Positions 7,704 through 15,870 of a DNA stretch of 64,000 bases are shown here, in pieces. Position 1 is the stretch's first letter. Every line of letters starts with the position of its first letter. The stretch covers positions 124,001-188,000 of the forward strand of contig JAHHQM010000001.1 in assembly GCA_020026395.1 (NCBI GenBank), read 5' to 3'. Position numbers and translations under genes: made by a program. The notes below the pieces were generated by a model. That model was not told where the DNA came from and searched no databases. It saw only the letters and a program-made list of their open reading frames with translations. Origin of the DNA: Alistipes sp. (GTDB lineage: Bacteria > Bacteroidota > Bacteroidia > Bacteroidales > Rikenellaceae).

Positions 7704-9716
7704 TTAGAATACCAACATAGAACGAATGCGCATACCGCTATTCTTGCGATAGTCGGCAATAAATCCGGGCAGGAAGTTACTGCTGTCGTAGCAAGCGTAG
7801 TAAGCCCAATAGGAGTGAGCCTCCGAATCGTATTTCTCGGTACTGGTCCAGTACTCGGCGTCGCGGTTGTAGAGCGGTGTTGCTTTGTCGCCCAGAGTCT
7901 GGAACGATTTCTCGAGCCATACGCTCAAAGCACCCTGTTTGTTGAAGTAAACATTGTCGTAGATCCACTTGAACTGGTGGGCGGCAGGCAGGAACCATCC
8001 CGAGCTGGTGGCGGGAGCGGGGCAAGCCTCTTCATAAGCCGTCGTTGCGTAGTAGGTGGCCGGGAAGCTGTCGTTCTCCTTCGTCAGACCGCCTCTTCTG
8101 TTGGCTTCCTGGACAATCGACTGGGTGTTGGTGTAACCGAGGAAGTCCTTGGTGTCGGACGAGCAGGTACCGGGATAGTTACCGTCGAAGAAGCTCCAGT
8201 AAACTTCGAGGTTCTGACCGTTTACGAAGGTTGCATCCTGAAGTGCCACGACATAACCGTGGATCGTCTCCATAGGCGTCGAACCGTCCTTTTGTTTGTA
8301 GAACGCAGCCTTATCTTTGAAGTCGGCAGCAAGACCCGTGTAGAATACGATACCGATCGGGGTCTTGTCGGGATTCAATTCTGTGCTCCACGTACCGTCA
8401 CTGTAATAGAAGTCACCGATGACAGGATCCTTCAGGGGTGCGGGTTTGGTCTGCATGATCAGCGGCTCGGAAGTTACCGTGAGTTCGCCATCGATACCGA
8501 CTACGGCGGCGATGATCGAATATTCGGTTTCGGCTTCCAGTTCGTTAAGCGTGCAGGTTACGGTCTTGTTGATCTCGGCCTCGGTGCCATTCGCAAGAAT
8601 GTCGGCAGCCTCGGGAAGGGTTTCGCCTTTCTTTACATACGTGTAGGCTGCTTTGTTGGCATCGGTTGTGGTCAGCGAGAAGGTGAGCGTCGTAATGTCG
8701 GCTTCGCCTGCTTCGAGCGTAACGGTCGGCGTGGGAACGGCGGTCTTCATGTCGATCTGGGCAACCTCGGAAAGACCCGTCTGACCCATGGCGGCAGCTA
8801 CGATGTGGTAGAGTGTGTAGGGCGCCAGTCCGGTTACTTCGTATTCCTTGGCAGCGGCTGCATCGGCCTTCGTCCCATTCTTGAGAATGGCTTCGGCGTC
8901 GGGCAGAGGCTCATTGTCGGCAATGCACATATATGCGACTTCCGAAGCGTGATCGGGCGTCAGGGTGAAGGTCAGCGAGTTGATGGTCGTCGTGCCGGCT
9001 TCGAGTGTGATGCTGGCGGGAATCTCGGTTTCGGTGGCCATCGAGAGGTTGGCCTCTTCGGTCTTGCCGGACTCGTTGATCGCAGCAGCTGCGATGATGT
9101 AGGAGGTGGTGGGGGTAAGGTCTTTTACCTCATATTCTTTAGCGGCGGTCGCATCTGCCTCAATACCCTCTTTGAGAATGGTCTCTGCATCGGGCAGCGA
9201 TTCTCCGACGGGCAGGCATACATAAGCGGCTTTCGTGGCATGAGAGGGCGTAAGCTTGAAGACAAGCGAGCGGGGTGTTACCGAAACGGCTTCAAGGCTT
9301 ATGTTTGCTGCGACGGCCGATTTGATGGTTTTCATCGAAAGAGTGACGATTTGCGAATTGCCGAGCTCGTTGGCTGCGGCTGCAATAACGGTGTAATCGG
9401 TGTCGGGGTTGAGGTTGGAAACGGTATAGCTTTTGGGAGAGATGGCATTGGCGGAGATTCCGTCATTCAGGAGTTGTTCTGCAGAGGGAGTGGTTTGGCC
9501 TTTTGCAAGAACTTGATAACTTACGATTTCGGCATCCGAAGGAGTGATTTTGAAAGTAAGGGAACTTTCGGTTGCCGTTTCGGCTTGAAGTTTTACGCTC
9601 GCCTCTTTGAGGGGCGCTTCGGCATCATCGTCATCGCAGGATGTTGCGGATGAGGCCAGGCTGATCAGTGCTGTCATCATGAACAGACGGTTCAGCATGT
9701 GGTAAAAAAGGTTCAT
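7704..9716 (-). CDS. Repetitive Fn3-like lipoprotein with FISUMP/DUF1566-like C-terminus
   Basis: A 670-residue lipoprotein. The signal ends at C27 (SSATSC) and is followed by DDDDAE, a surface-export signal. Four tandem modules of about 97 residues cover roughly 39-428. Each carries a version of SLTFKITPSDA, a DAETILKEG-like helix and TSYIIAAAAINE. The C-terminal 240 residues contain GDFYYSDGTWS, SGWFLPAAHQFKWIY, a WTSTE motif and GMRIRSMLVF, the pattern of FISUMP/DUF1566-type C-lectin-like domains. The start at 9716 is preceded by GGAGACCACCT, a purine-rich ribosome-binding site, and the lipobox fits only this start. Function is unknown; a surface structural or binding role is inferred. Confidence 0.75.
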   Translation of the reverse strand: MNLFYHMLNRLFMMTALISLASSATSCDDDDAEAPLKEASVKLQAETATESSLTFKITPSDAEIVSYQVLAKGQTTPSAEQLLNDGISANAISPKSYTVSNLNPDTDYTVIAAAANELGNSQIVTLSMKTIKSAVAANISLEAVSVTPRSLVFKLTPSHATKAAYVCLPVGESLPDAETILKEGIEADATAAKEYEVKDLTPTTSYIIAAAAINESGKTEEANLSMATETEIPASITLEAGTTTINSLTFTLTPDHASEVAYMCIADNEPLPDAEAILKNGTKADAAAAKEYEVTGLAPYTLYHIVAAAMGQTGLSEVAQIDMKTAVPTPTVTLEAGEADITTLTFSLTTTDANKAAYTYVKKGETLPEAADILANGTEAEINKTVTCTLNELEAETEYSIIAAVVGIDGELTVTSEPLIMQTKPAPLKDPVIGDFYYSDGTWSTELNPDKTPIGIVFYTGLAADFKDKAAFYKQKDGSTPMETIHGYVVALQDATFVNGQNLEVYWSFFDGNYPGTCSSDTKDFLGYTNTQSIVQEANRRGGLTKENDSFPATYYATTAYEEACPAPATSSGWFLPAAHQFKWIYDNVYFNKQGALSVWLEKSFQTLGDKATPLYNRDAEYWTSTEKYDSEAHSYWAYYACYDSSNFLPGFIADYRKNSGMRIRSMLVF

Positions 9717-10124
9717 AGGTGGTCTCCTCTTCTTTTCGCCGGATCCGACGACGAAAAATTTAGTAAATATAAAATTAAAGTTGCACCGACATACGGACCC
9801 GGTTTTCACCTTTATGGGGTACAATATATTATAAAGAACTCGAGGAAAAACATTTTTTAGTATCTCAAATTTATAAAAATAGAATGTTAAAATCAAATTT
9901 TGACTTCATTAAATCCCGATCGATACGAATTATTTTGTGTTGTTAAGTTTTCTAATTAATTTTTTTATTTTCCGAATCGGGGTGATTTTATAAAAAAAAT
10001 TACGGTTCTCGGAGCAAAAAAAAGTGAATTGATGTATTAAGAACTGACTGATAATGCATTAAGGAGCAAAACACAGAAATGGGGAGAATGGCAATAACGC
10101 AAGAAAATGAAAGGTAATGAAGCG
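9717..10124. other. AT-rich intergenic region left of the island
   Basis: About 400 bp with no credible gene. The right part is the left flank of the island boundary. It must hold the promoter of the minus-strand lipoprotein genes, but I see only partial matches to TAnnTTTG around 9760-9775. Confidence 0.5.
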
Positions 10125-10150
10125 GAACGGTTGCTAAATCATTACCCGAT
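10125..10150 (+). repeat. Left copy of the island boundary repeat (attL-like)
   Basis: GAACGGTTGC-TAAA-TCATTACCC-GAT; matches 23 of 26 positions with 21475-21500 in the same orientation. The recombinase gene begins 110 bp inside it, the usual distance for tyrosine-recombinase elements. The three mismatches may be element-versus-host differences near the crossover, as known for CTnDOT-type recombinases. Confidence 0.65.
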
Positions 10151-10232
10151 GAATGAGTGAATTTCTTAGTCGTTAGAGAATGTTTCTATCTTCTGCATTA
10201 TTTTGTGTGGCGGTGTGTAACACGCTGACACC

Positions 10233-10240
10233 TAATTTTG
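10233..10240 (+). promoter_or_regulatory. -7 box TAATTTTG of the first recombinase gene
   Basis: A match to TAnnTTTG 20 bp before ATG 10261; no clear -33 element. Confidence 0.55.
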
Positions 10241-10260
10241 TAACCAAAAAGAATTAGATT

Positions 10261-11470
10261 ATGCGAAGTACATTTAAAGTGCTGTTCTACGTGAACGGAA
10301 GCAAGGAGAAAAACGGCATTGTCCCCATTATGGGAAGAGTAACAATCAACGGTTCTGTAGCCCAATTCAGCTGCAAGTGTCCTATCCCAAAGGAACTTTG
10401 GGATGTAAAGGGAAATCGGGCTAAAGGCAAGAGTAAGGAGGCTCGTGATATTAACCTCTCATTGGATAATATCAAGGCCCAAATCATCAAGCACTATCAA
10501 CGCATTTCAGATCGGGAAGCATTTGTTACTGCTGAAATGGTACGCAATGCCTATCAGGGTATCGGAACGGAGTATGAAACATTGCTGCGTGCTTTTGACA
10601 AGGAGAATGAAGCCTTTGCCAAGCGTGTAGGCAAAGACCGTTCTGTCAGTACCTATAAAAAATATTTGACTGTAAGGAAATATCTTGCAGAGTTTATCAA
10701 GGTACACTACAAGCGAACCGATATAGCGATGAATGAACTTACAGAGGATTTCATCCGTGATAACTGTCTTTATTTGAGAAATGAGGTCGGGCTTACCCAA
10801 TCTTCCGTGTGGATATACTCCATACCTTTGAAGCATATAGTAACGACAGCCCATTATAATGGCAAGATTGCGAGAAATCCATTTGCCCAATACAAGGTTG
10901 ACCCCGACCATAAGGAGAGAGGATTTCTTACAGAGGAAGAACTGCAAGCCTTTGCTATGGTTGAGCTGAATAATCGCAAATTGGAATTGGCAAGGGATTT
11001 ATTCGTGTTCGGATGTTGGACTGGCATATCATTCATTGATATAAAGAACCTGACAACGGATAACATCACGATGTTGGGTGGTTCTCCGTGGATAGTATCG
11101 AAGCGGCAAAAGACAGGTGTACCGTTTCAAATCAAGCTGATGGATATTCCCATTGCGGATTATCAGACGATACGAACCATACAGGATAAGCGACAACCTT
11201 TTCAACATCGGCAGTCATTATGTGATAAACAGGCATCTCAAGGAGGTAGCCAAGATATGCGGCATTGAGAAACGAACCTCATTCCACACCTCCCGTCATA
11301 CATTTGCAGTCCTCGCCTTGAACTACGGTATGTCGATAGAGAGCGTAAGCAAGATTCTCGGGCATACGAACATTACCACAACACAAATTTATGCGAAGGT
11401 TACCAATACCAAACTTGAACATGACATATCCATGTTTGAGAACAGAGTAAGTGAAAGGTTTGCCATTTAA
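10261..11470 (+). pseudogene. Tyrosine recombinase (integrase), frameshifted
   Basis: A Bacteroidetes integrase of about 400 residues broken by one frameshift. The first part has the N-terminal arm and the SAM-like core-binding domain, and runs through FGCWTGISFIDIKNLT and SKRQKTGVPFQIKLMDIPIA. The reading frame then leaves the family pattern and stops at 11268. From about 11158 the next frame continues with IIRRYEPYRISDNLFNIGS, then SFHTSRHTFAVLALN, ILGHTNITTTQIYA, that is the catalytic H-R-H-Y set. Removing one G at about 11157-11158 rejoins the two parts exactly (IPIA-IIRRY). As in IntDOT, Ser replaces the usual first catalytic Arg (TGIS). It lies at the left edge of the island. Either a recent mutation or a sequencing error explains the break. 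Confidence 0.85.
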
Positions 11471-11567
11471 TGCGTATGGAAAGGGCAATAATATCAATCG
11501 GCAAGAATGGTAGGGTATATCGGAGTAGTCCGAACTAATCAAATTAATGGAACTCAGGATAGCATTG

Positions 11568-12393
11568 TCATCCTGAGGGATATTCAGTAAATGTCCCCCA
11601 AAATAAATTTTTAACTCGTCCATTTTTATTGGACACTATGATACTGACGATACGGTCACTGACTTTCCGCCCTTCAAACATTTCCTTTTCCTGTATAAGA
11701 ATCTTTCTGATGATGGAAAGGCGTTTCTGGTAATCCTGTGTATATCTGATTGATTTTCCGTACTCGCTATGAATCGCATCCCTCTGTATGAGGAGTTTTT
11801 CAAGAAGTCTGATCATACGACGCCTGAGCATACGTGTTCTTGATGCCTTCCTCTTTCTTTTCTTGCAGTAGGACAGATAGGATTCCGATACATTCCTGTA
11901 TTTGTTGCGCGACCGTCTTATGCCAAGCTCCCCACAATGTCTGCAGATATGCTTGTGAAGCCATTCGATACTTTCCCAAAGCAGTTTCATGTCTGTGGGA
12001 AAACGCATGTGGCTTTCATAACACGTGGCATCAGTCATGCACACGTGAAGGTTCTCAAGATATGGGCCAGTATCTCCTGAAGGGATTCAATGTCAAGACG
12101 CGATGCTATCTCATTACGGATGGCGCTGACTATCTTATAGTTGGTTATTGGGGAGGACGGGTCTATCATGATTCCGCAGAACATCTGGTAGTGTATGTTG
12201 CCGTTCAGATGTTCCTGCGTCCCAGTCGCTGCTCCGACAGGCCTGCAGCTTTTGCCATACGCTCAAACGGAAACACCGAATGAAGCCTGCCAAGCTCACT
12301 CTCATTAAAACTCTTGCGATATTTTTCAAGAATATCAAATTCTGTAAAACTCAAAGTAGGGTGAATTTCTGAAATATTTTGTATTTTAGCCAT
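11568..12393 (-). pseudogene. Degenerate DDE transposase (IS1182/DUF772-like)
   Basis: Read leftwards from 12393: an N-terminal piece (MAKIQNISEIHP to SEQRLGRRNI), then after a deletion and frame change a piece resembling NGNIHYQMFCGIMIDPSSP and NYKIVSAIRNEIASR, then another frame change to CMTDATCYESHMRFPTDMK and WLHKHICRHC, ending at GRKVSDRIVSI followed by unrelated codons. These are the N-terminal half of an IS1182-like transposase with a DUF772 region. The RNase-H-like catalytic half is missing. Not functional. Confidence 0.75.
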
Positions 12394-12534
12394 ATCTTAG
12401 TCGGGGAATTTCCCCCGTTGGGCTGTCAAACCTTATTTTCGGGGGAATACCTAAAGATACAAAAAAGCCAACTAATTCGCAATATTTTGTGTATGAATTA
12501 GTTGGCTAATTTTATAATATTTACTGAATCCCCC
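11577..12534 (-). mobile_element. Internally deleted IS (IS1182-like)
   Basis: The ends are GGGATATTCAGTAAAT (left) and, read inward from the right, GGGGGATTCAGTAAAT, so the terminal inverted repeats still match. ATCCTGA flanks both ends (11570-11576, 12535-12541) as a 7-bp target duplication. At 958 bp it is too short for a functional element of this family, and its transposase has lost central and C-terminal parts. It could move only with transposase supplied in trans. Confidence 0.75.
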
Positions 12535-12556
12535 ATCCTGAGTTCCATTAATTTGC

Positions 12557-12582
12557 AAAAATAACGAATTTTTCGTTATTTT
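12557..12582 (-). terminator. Terminator of the SPFH cargo operon
   Basis: AAAATAACGAA (12558-12568), a 3-nt loop, TTCGTTATTTT (12572-12582). It lies 7 bp past the stop of the last minus-strand cargo gene; the U-rich 3' arm fits a terminator read on the minus strand. Confidence 0.7.
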
Positions 12583-12588
12583 GTCTGC

Positions 12589-13671
12589 CTATAACCCTGC
12601 CGCGGCAGTTCTTCGTTCTTCTCTAGAAGCTTCAAGACGACTATTAATCTGTTTATTCATTAATATATTAACAACAATTTTTGCAACTAGCCATACACCT
12701 AATGTAACAAGCGCAACAGTAAAATTAAATACAAACATCATAACGATAGCTAAAAGCCACAACCATGAAACAATCTTCTTGATACGTTCTTTCCCTTCAA
12801 CGAAAGCAACCTCTTCCTGATTTACAGGTGTTGTCATTGAGGTATTCTCGCCTAAGCCATCCATAATGAAATAATGCTTCTCATTGTTATAAGTGTAATA
12901 TACAAACCAGAATGGAGCTAACACATAACGTCCGCTATGTTTCAAGTCATAACTATTACTTGCCCGGAAGTCTTTAATGTCCTCACCAGAGAGTTGTTGT
13001 TTCGCATTATCACTTGCCATTTGATTTACAAGACTATCTCCATATTTTGTCCAAATCAAATCTGTATCAGCATTAAGAGGAAGTGTCATTGGGCTTTCTC
13101 CAGAATCCAGCCCTAACAAACTAGGATCATATTCTTTTGAAGCCATAGCGTTGTATGGGAATTGCGTACTAAATGTTCGTAATTCTTCAGGAATATCTTT
13201 GCCTTCGTATGCTAAACACAAAAATGCAAAATTTCCTTGCGATGTTCCTGTTTGTGGAGCATATTTCTTTACGGTTTTATTTTTCACCTTTGTTCCATCA
13301 GAGGACGCACGAACTTCGGTAGCCTCATATCCAACTTTACAAGACCACGAAGATTGATATCTTCCTTCATAGAGAAACATCGGTAGATATGCTTTAATAA
13401 CATTCTCTGGATTAATGCATTTAAATATATCAGTCGGTACATAATCTCGTTCAACCAAGTTAGAGATCATTGCTTGTTCAAAGTCTCTTTCTCCTGTTTT
13501 AAATATGATTAATCGTTCAGGAACAGGAACTTTCTTAGCTGTAATAAGCGGATTAAATGCCTTATTGTGGCAATAAGGGCACTCTACTTCTGCTGCAAAC
13601 GGACTAAAAGAGCTTATCACCTGTTTACAGCTTGGGCAAATAACTTGTTGTAATTCTAATGATTCTGCCAT
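12589..13671 (-). CDS. Zinc-ribbon protein with C-terminal membrane segments (YdjG-like)
   Basis: A 360-residue protein. The N-terminus has a zinc ribbon with CPSC (12-15) and CPYC (31-34). The middle is a large soluble region containing WSCKVGYEATEVRASSDG and APFWFVYYTYNNEKHYFIMDG. One or two hydrophobic segments (about 303-340) precede a basic tail. The zinc-ribbon/membrane layout beside an SPFH gene recalls Bacillus ydjG, whose product works with YdjH and YdjI to place the PspA stress protein at the membrane; no pspA is seen here. Last gene of a three-gene minus-strand operon, 28 bp after the membrane gene. AT-rich relative to the host, as expected for acquired cargo. Function unproven. 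Confidence 0.7.
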   Translation of the reverse strand: MAESLELQQVICPSCKQVISSFSPFAAEVECPYCHNKAFNPLITAKKVPVPERLIIFKTGERDFEQAMISNLVERDYVPTDIFKCINPENVIKAYLPMFLYEGRYQSSWSCKVGYEATEVRASSDGTKVKNKTVKKYAPQTGTSQGNFAFLCLAYEGKDIPEELRTFSTQFPYNAMASKEYDPSLLGLDSGESPMTLPLNADTDLIWTKYGDSLVNQMASDNAKQQLSGEDIKDFRASNSYDLKHSGRYVLAPFWFVYYTYNNEKHYFIMDGLGENTSMTTPVNQEEVAFVEGKERIKKIVSWLWLLAIVMMFVFNFTVALVTLGVWLVAKIVVNILMNKQINSRLEASREERRTAAAGL

Positions 13672-13699
13672 AATGATAAAATTTTAAATTGGTTTTTAT

Positions 13700-14383
13700 C
13701 TAATTCATTCTACATCTTCTAATAACATCGTTACGGTTTTGAACTGCCTTAAGCACTTTTTGAACATCAGCGTCCAAGCATTCGCAGTTGTTACATTCTA
13801 TTTTACTACACAATATCTCAACTGCGTTTCTCAACTCACCCTCTGCATTCTTCGCTTCTGGAAAACTTTGCAAAGAGCAATTGTTAACGGCATCATAACA
13901 TTTTCCCACTTTCTTTTTCAACATTGGATCTGAAACGTCACGCATACAAGTCTTTATTCGCTGCGACATATCTTGTATATAAAGAGATTCTTCTCTTTGT
14001 TTCTGCACTGAATTTATAGTAGCATCATTAGCTAAGACACTCATCATTTGGAGAATAAGAAAAATAGCCAATAAAACGCTCTGTATAATAAGCGGCCACA
14101 TTGGGCTTTCCGGTGCGATTGCGATACAAGACACAGCAATTACAAGTTCAGTAAAAAAATAGAACAACGCCCTCAAATAAAGACTTGCTGCTAGAACTTC
14201 CAATCCTTTGCCCGATTTACAAAATATTGGAGTCAGCAATAGACTTATATAGGATGCATGTAGAAATCCATAGCATATCCAATTTACTTTAGTTTGCTCA
14301 GTGCCACCCAAATAAAAAAACAGAGTATTAAATAGCACTAAGAATACTAGTGCAATAAGCACTTTAAATACATTTTTTTTCAT
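13700..14383 (-). CDS. Uncharacterised multi-pass membrane protein of the SPFH operon
   Basis: A 227-residue protein with about four membrane segments (roughly 6-26, 35-54, 66-88, 96-117) and a cytoplasmic helical C-terminal half. The tail carries a cysteine cluster around CSKIECNNCEC. I do not recognise a family. Its place between the SPFH gene (11 bp gap) and the zinc-ribbon gene suggests a three-component membrane complex, parallel to YdjH in Bacillus, but the sequence gives no direct proof. Confidence 0.65.
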   Translation of the reverse strand: MKKNVFKVLIALVFLVLFNTLFFYLGGTEQTKVNWICYGFLHASYISLLLTPIFCKSGKGLEVLAASLYLRALFYFFTELVIAVSCIAIAPESPMWPLIIQSVLLAIFLILQMMSVLANDATINSVQKQREESLYIQDMSQRIKTCMRDVSDPMLKKKVGKCYDAVNNCSLQSFPEAKNAEGELRNAVEILCSKIECNNCECLDADVQKVLKAVQNRNDVIRRCRMN

Positions 14384-14394
14384 ACATATATTTT

Positions 14395-15531
14395 TTACAT
14401 TCTACTCATTATTTCCGAAACTTTTGCATCATAAATCTGCTGAGTTATCAATCCTGCATCCAACATCTGTTTCATCTTGGTCAATGATTCCATGGGGTCA
14501 GGTTGTTGAGTTTGAGGCTGTACACCCCCTGTTCCAAAACGACTCTGTCCTCCAAAACCAGCTGGTTGTGGTGGTGCTTGCGGTTGTTGAGGTTGCCCAA
14601 AAGCAGTAGATGCCATTTGAGCGAAAGCATTGCCAGCAGCCATTCCCATCCCAAGACCTGCGCCGGCAGCAGCAACGCCACCAGCTCCTAGATTAAGAGA
14701 AACATTTTCTAAAAGTTCCTGTTGCACAACTTTATCATAGCTACCAGTATGAGCAGCAGCAATTAGTCTGTCAAGATACTTTTTCCTTTCTTCTGTTTCG
14801 TCAATAGTTAAGTTATAAAACGAGAAGTTGACAAGTTCCAACCCATAGTCCTCAAAAAGTTCATCAAACCTTGGTTTCAATTCAGAAGAAAAATCTTTCA
14901 ATTGACTTGATATGGCATTAATAGATCTCTTCATTGAAATTTCTTCCAACTTCTTACCAACCAAATCACTAATTTCCTGAGAAATTTGGGCTCTGAACAG
15001 CATACTCAAATCATTCACGGTGTATGTGCTCTTATCTCCCATTAACTTCATAAAGGTCTGAACGCATGCATTATCATCTTCTTTTACATTGAAGCATACA
15101 CGAAACTCGCCTGCGCCTCTGATGAGAGTCGGAACTCCAATTATTCCGTTCCCTAAAAAATAATCTTGTATCTCAATAGCACTAGCAGTTCCCCACGGAA
15201 CGTTCTGCTCATTGGTGTTTACAAAATAGACCTGGCATGTAAAAGAACTTATTCCACCTGTCAGCATATTGCGAATGCGGCTCAGAATAGGATAATTTTC
15301 ATTCTTAACTTCATGTCTTCCAGGAGGCAATACTCCATACAATTCGCCATTTTTAACGAATATTGCCTGCTGATTTGGGTAAACCTCAATAACAGAATTT
15401 GTATTAAAATCTACTCGTGAGTCAAGATATATCAGCGTATTTGTGTCTGTAGTACGCTGTATAGACTCCATTACATTTTTGCTACCACCAGCAAAGTTGG
15501 CTCCACTTTCATTTCTGTGAAATAATCCCAT
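14395..15531 (-). CDS. SPFH-domain protein with SHOCT C-terminus (YdjI-like)
   Basis: A 378-residue protein. Residues about 20-270 match the SPFH/virion-core-like family typified by Bacillus YdjI: VYPNQQAIFVKNGELYGVLPPGR-type start (quoted as NQQAIFVKNGELYG and LPPGRHEV), VYFVNTNEQNVPWGT, and the helical FEDYGLELVNFSFYNLTI segment. Then come a Gly/Ala-rich hydrophobic stretch (281-312), a Pro/Gln/Gly linker (313-345) and a SHOCT-like hairpin (346-378, MKQMLDAGLITQQIYDAKVSEI). SPFH proteins scaffold membrane microdomains; YdjI recruits PspA under envelope stress. It is the first gene of the cargo operon. Confidence 0.8.
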   Translation of the reverse strand: MGLFHRNESGANFAGGSKNVMESIQRTTDTNTLIYLDSRVDFNTNSVIEVYPNQQAIFVKNGELYGVLPPGRHEVKNENYPILSRIRNMLTGGISSFTCQVYFVNTNEQNVPWGTASAIEIQDYFLGNGIIGVPTLIRGAGEFRVCFNVKEDDNACVQTFMKLMGDKSTYTVNDLSMLFRAQISQEISDLVGKKLEEISMKRSINAISSQLKDFSSELKPRFDELFEDYGLELVNFSFYNLTIDETEERKKYLDRLIAAAHTGSYDKVVQQELLENVSLNLGAGGVAAAGAGLGMGMAAGNAFAQMASTAFGQPQQPQAPPQPAGFGGQSRFGTGGVQPQTQQPDPMESLTKMKQMLDAGLITQQIYDAKVSEIMSRM

Positions 15532-15555
15532 AATTTCTATATTTAATTATACTTT

Positions 15556-15593
15556 ATCACTGCTGTCCATATTTTTTAGTGGACAGCAGTGAT
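15556..15593. repeat. 14-bp perfect inverted repeat upstream of the SPFH gene
   Basis: ATCACTGCTGTCCA (15556-15569) and TGGACAGCAGTGAT (15580-15593) around a 10-nt T-rich loop, 25 bp before the SPFH start on the minus strand. There is no U run after it, so an operator or RNA hairpin is as likely as a terminator. Confidence 0.75.
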
Positions 15594-15813
15594 TTATCCA
15601 TATAAACACATCGTTAAAAATAACCTTCTCTTTATAAGAGTGGATGATGCGAGACTTAAGGTCTGGAAACGAGGACTTTATCTTCCCACTTTTATTTCGT
15701 TCGCTCAACAAGCGTCCTTACTCGCATAAAAAATATTTATTCACACAACTTTTTTAATTCATTTATAGGCTCATTTACAATAAAATTCGTAATTTTGCGG
15801 TGGCAATCACTTC

Positions 15814-15847
15814 TATTATAAAGAGATTATTATTATAAAGAGATTAT
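15814..15847. repeat. Tandem duplication of a 17-bp AT-rich unit
   Basis: TATTATAAAGAGATTAT occurs twice head to tail, just past the stop of recombinase 2. It may be recombinase arm sites or simple slippage. Confidence 0.8.
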
Positions 15848-15870
15848 CCATTCGCTCAACAATCCATCCC

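Larger units (their letters stand above)
11541..12554. repeat. 20-bp-arm palindrome split by an IS insertion
   Basis: The left arm AAATTAATGGAACTCAGGAT (11541-11560) and the sequence at 12535-12554 are exact reverse complements. Removing the IS (11577-12534) and one copy of its target duplication leaves a hairpin with 20-bp arms and the 9-nt loop 11561-11569. It lies 71 bp after the recombinase stop and may have been its terminator or a recombination site. Confidence 0.8.
15532..15870. other. AT-rich regulatory region between recombinase 2 and the SPFH operon
   Basis: No gene seen. It holds a perfect hairpin (15556-15593), a 17-bp tandem repeat (15814-15847), and two copies of TTCGCTCAACAA (15700-15711 and 15851-15862). 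The SPFH operon promoter should lie here, but I find no convincing TAnnTTTG box on the minus strand. Confidence 0.55.

Noticed and set aside
7815..9653. 612-codon plus-strand ORF opposite the Fn3-like lipoprotein
   Set aside because: Its Gly/Arg-rich repeats mirror the repeated modules of the real gene on the minus strand.
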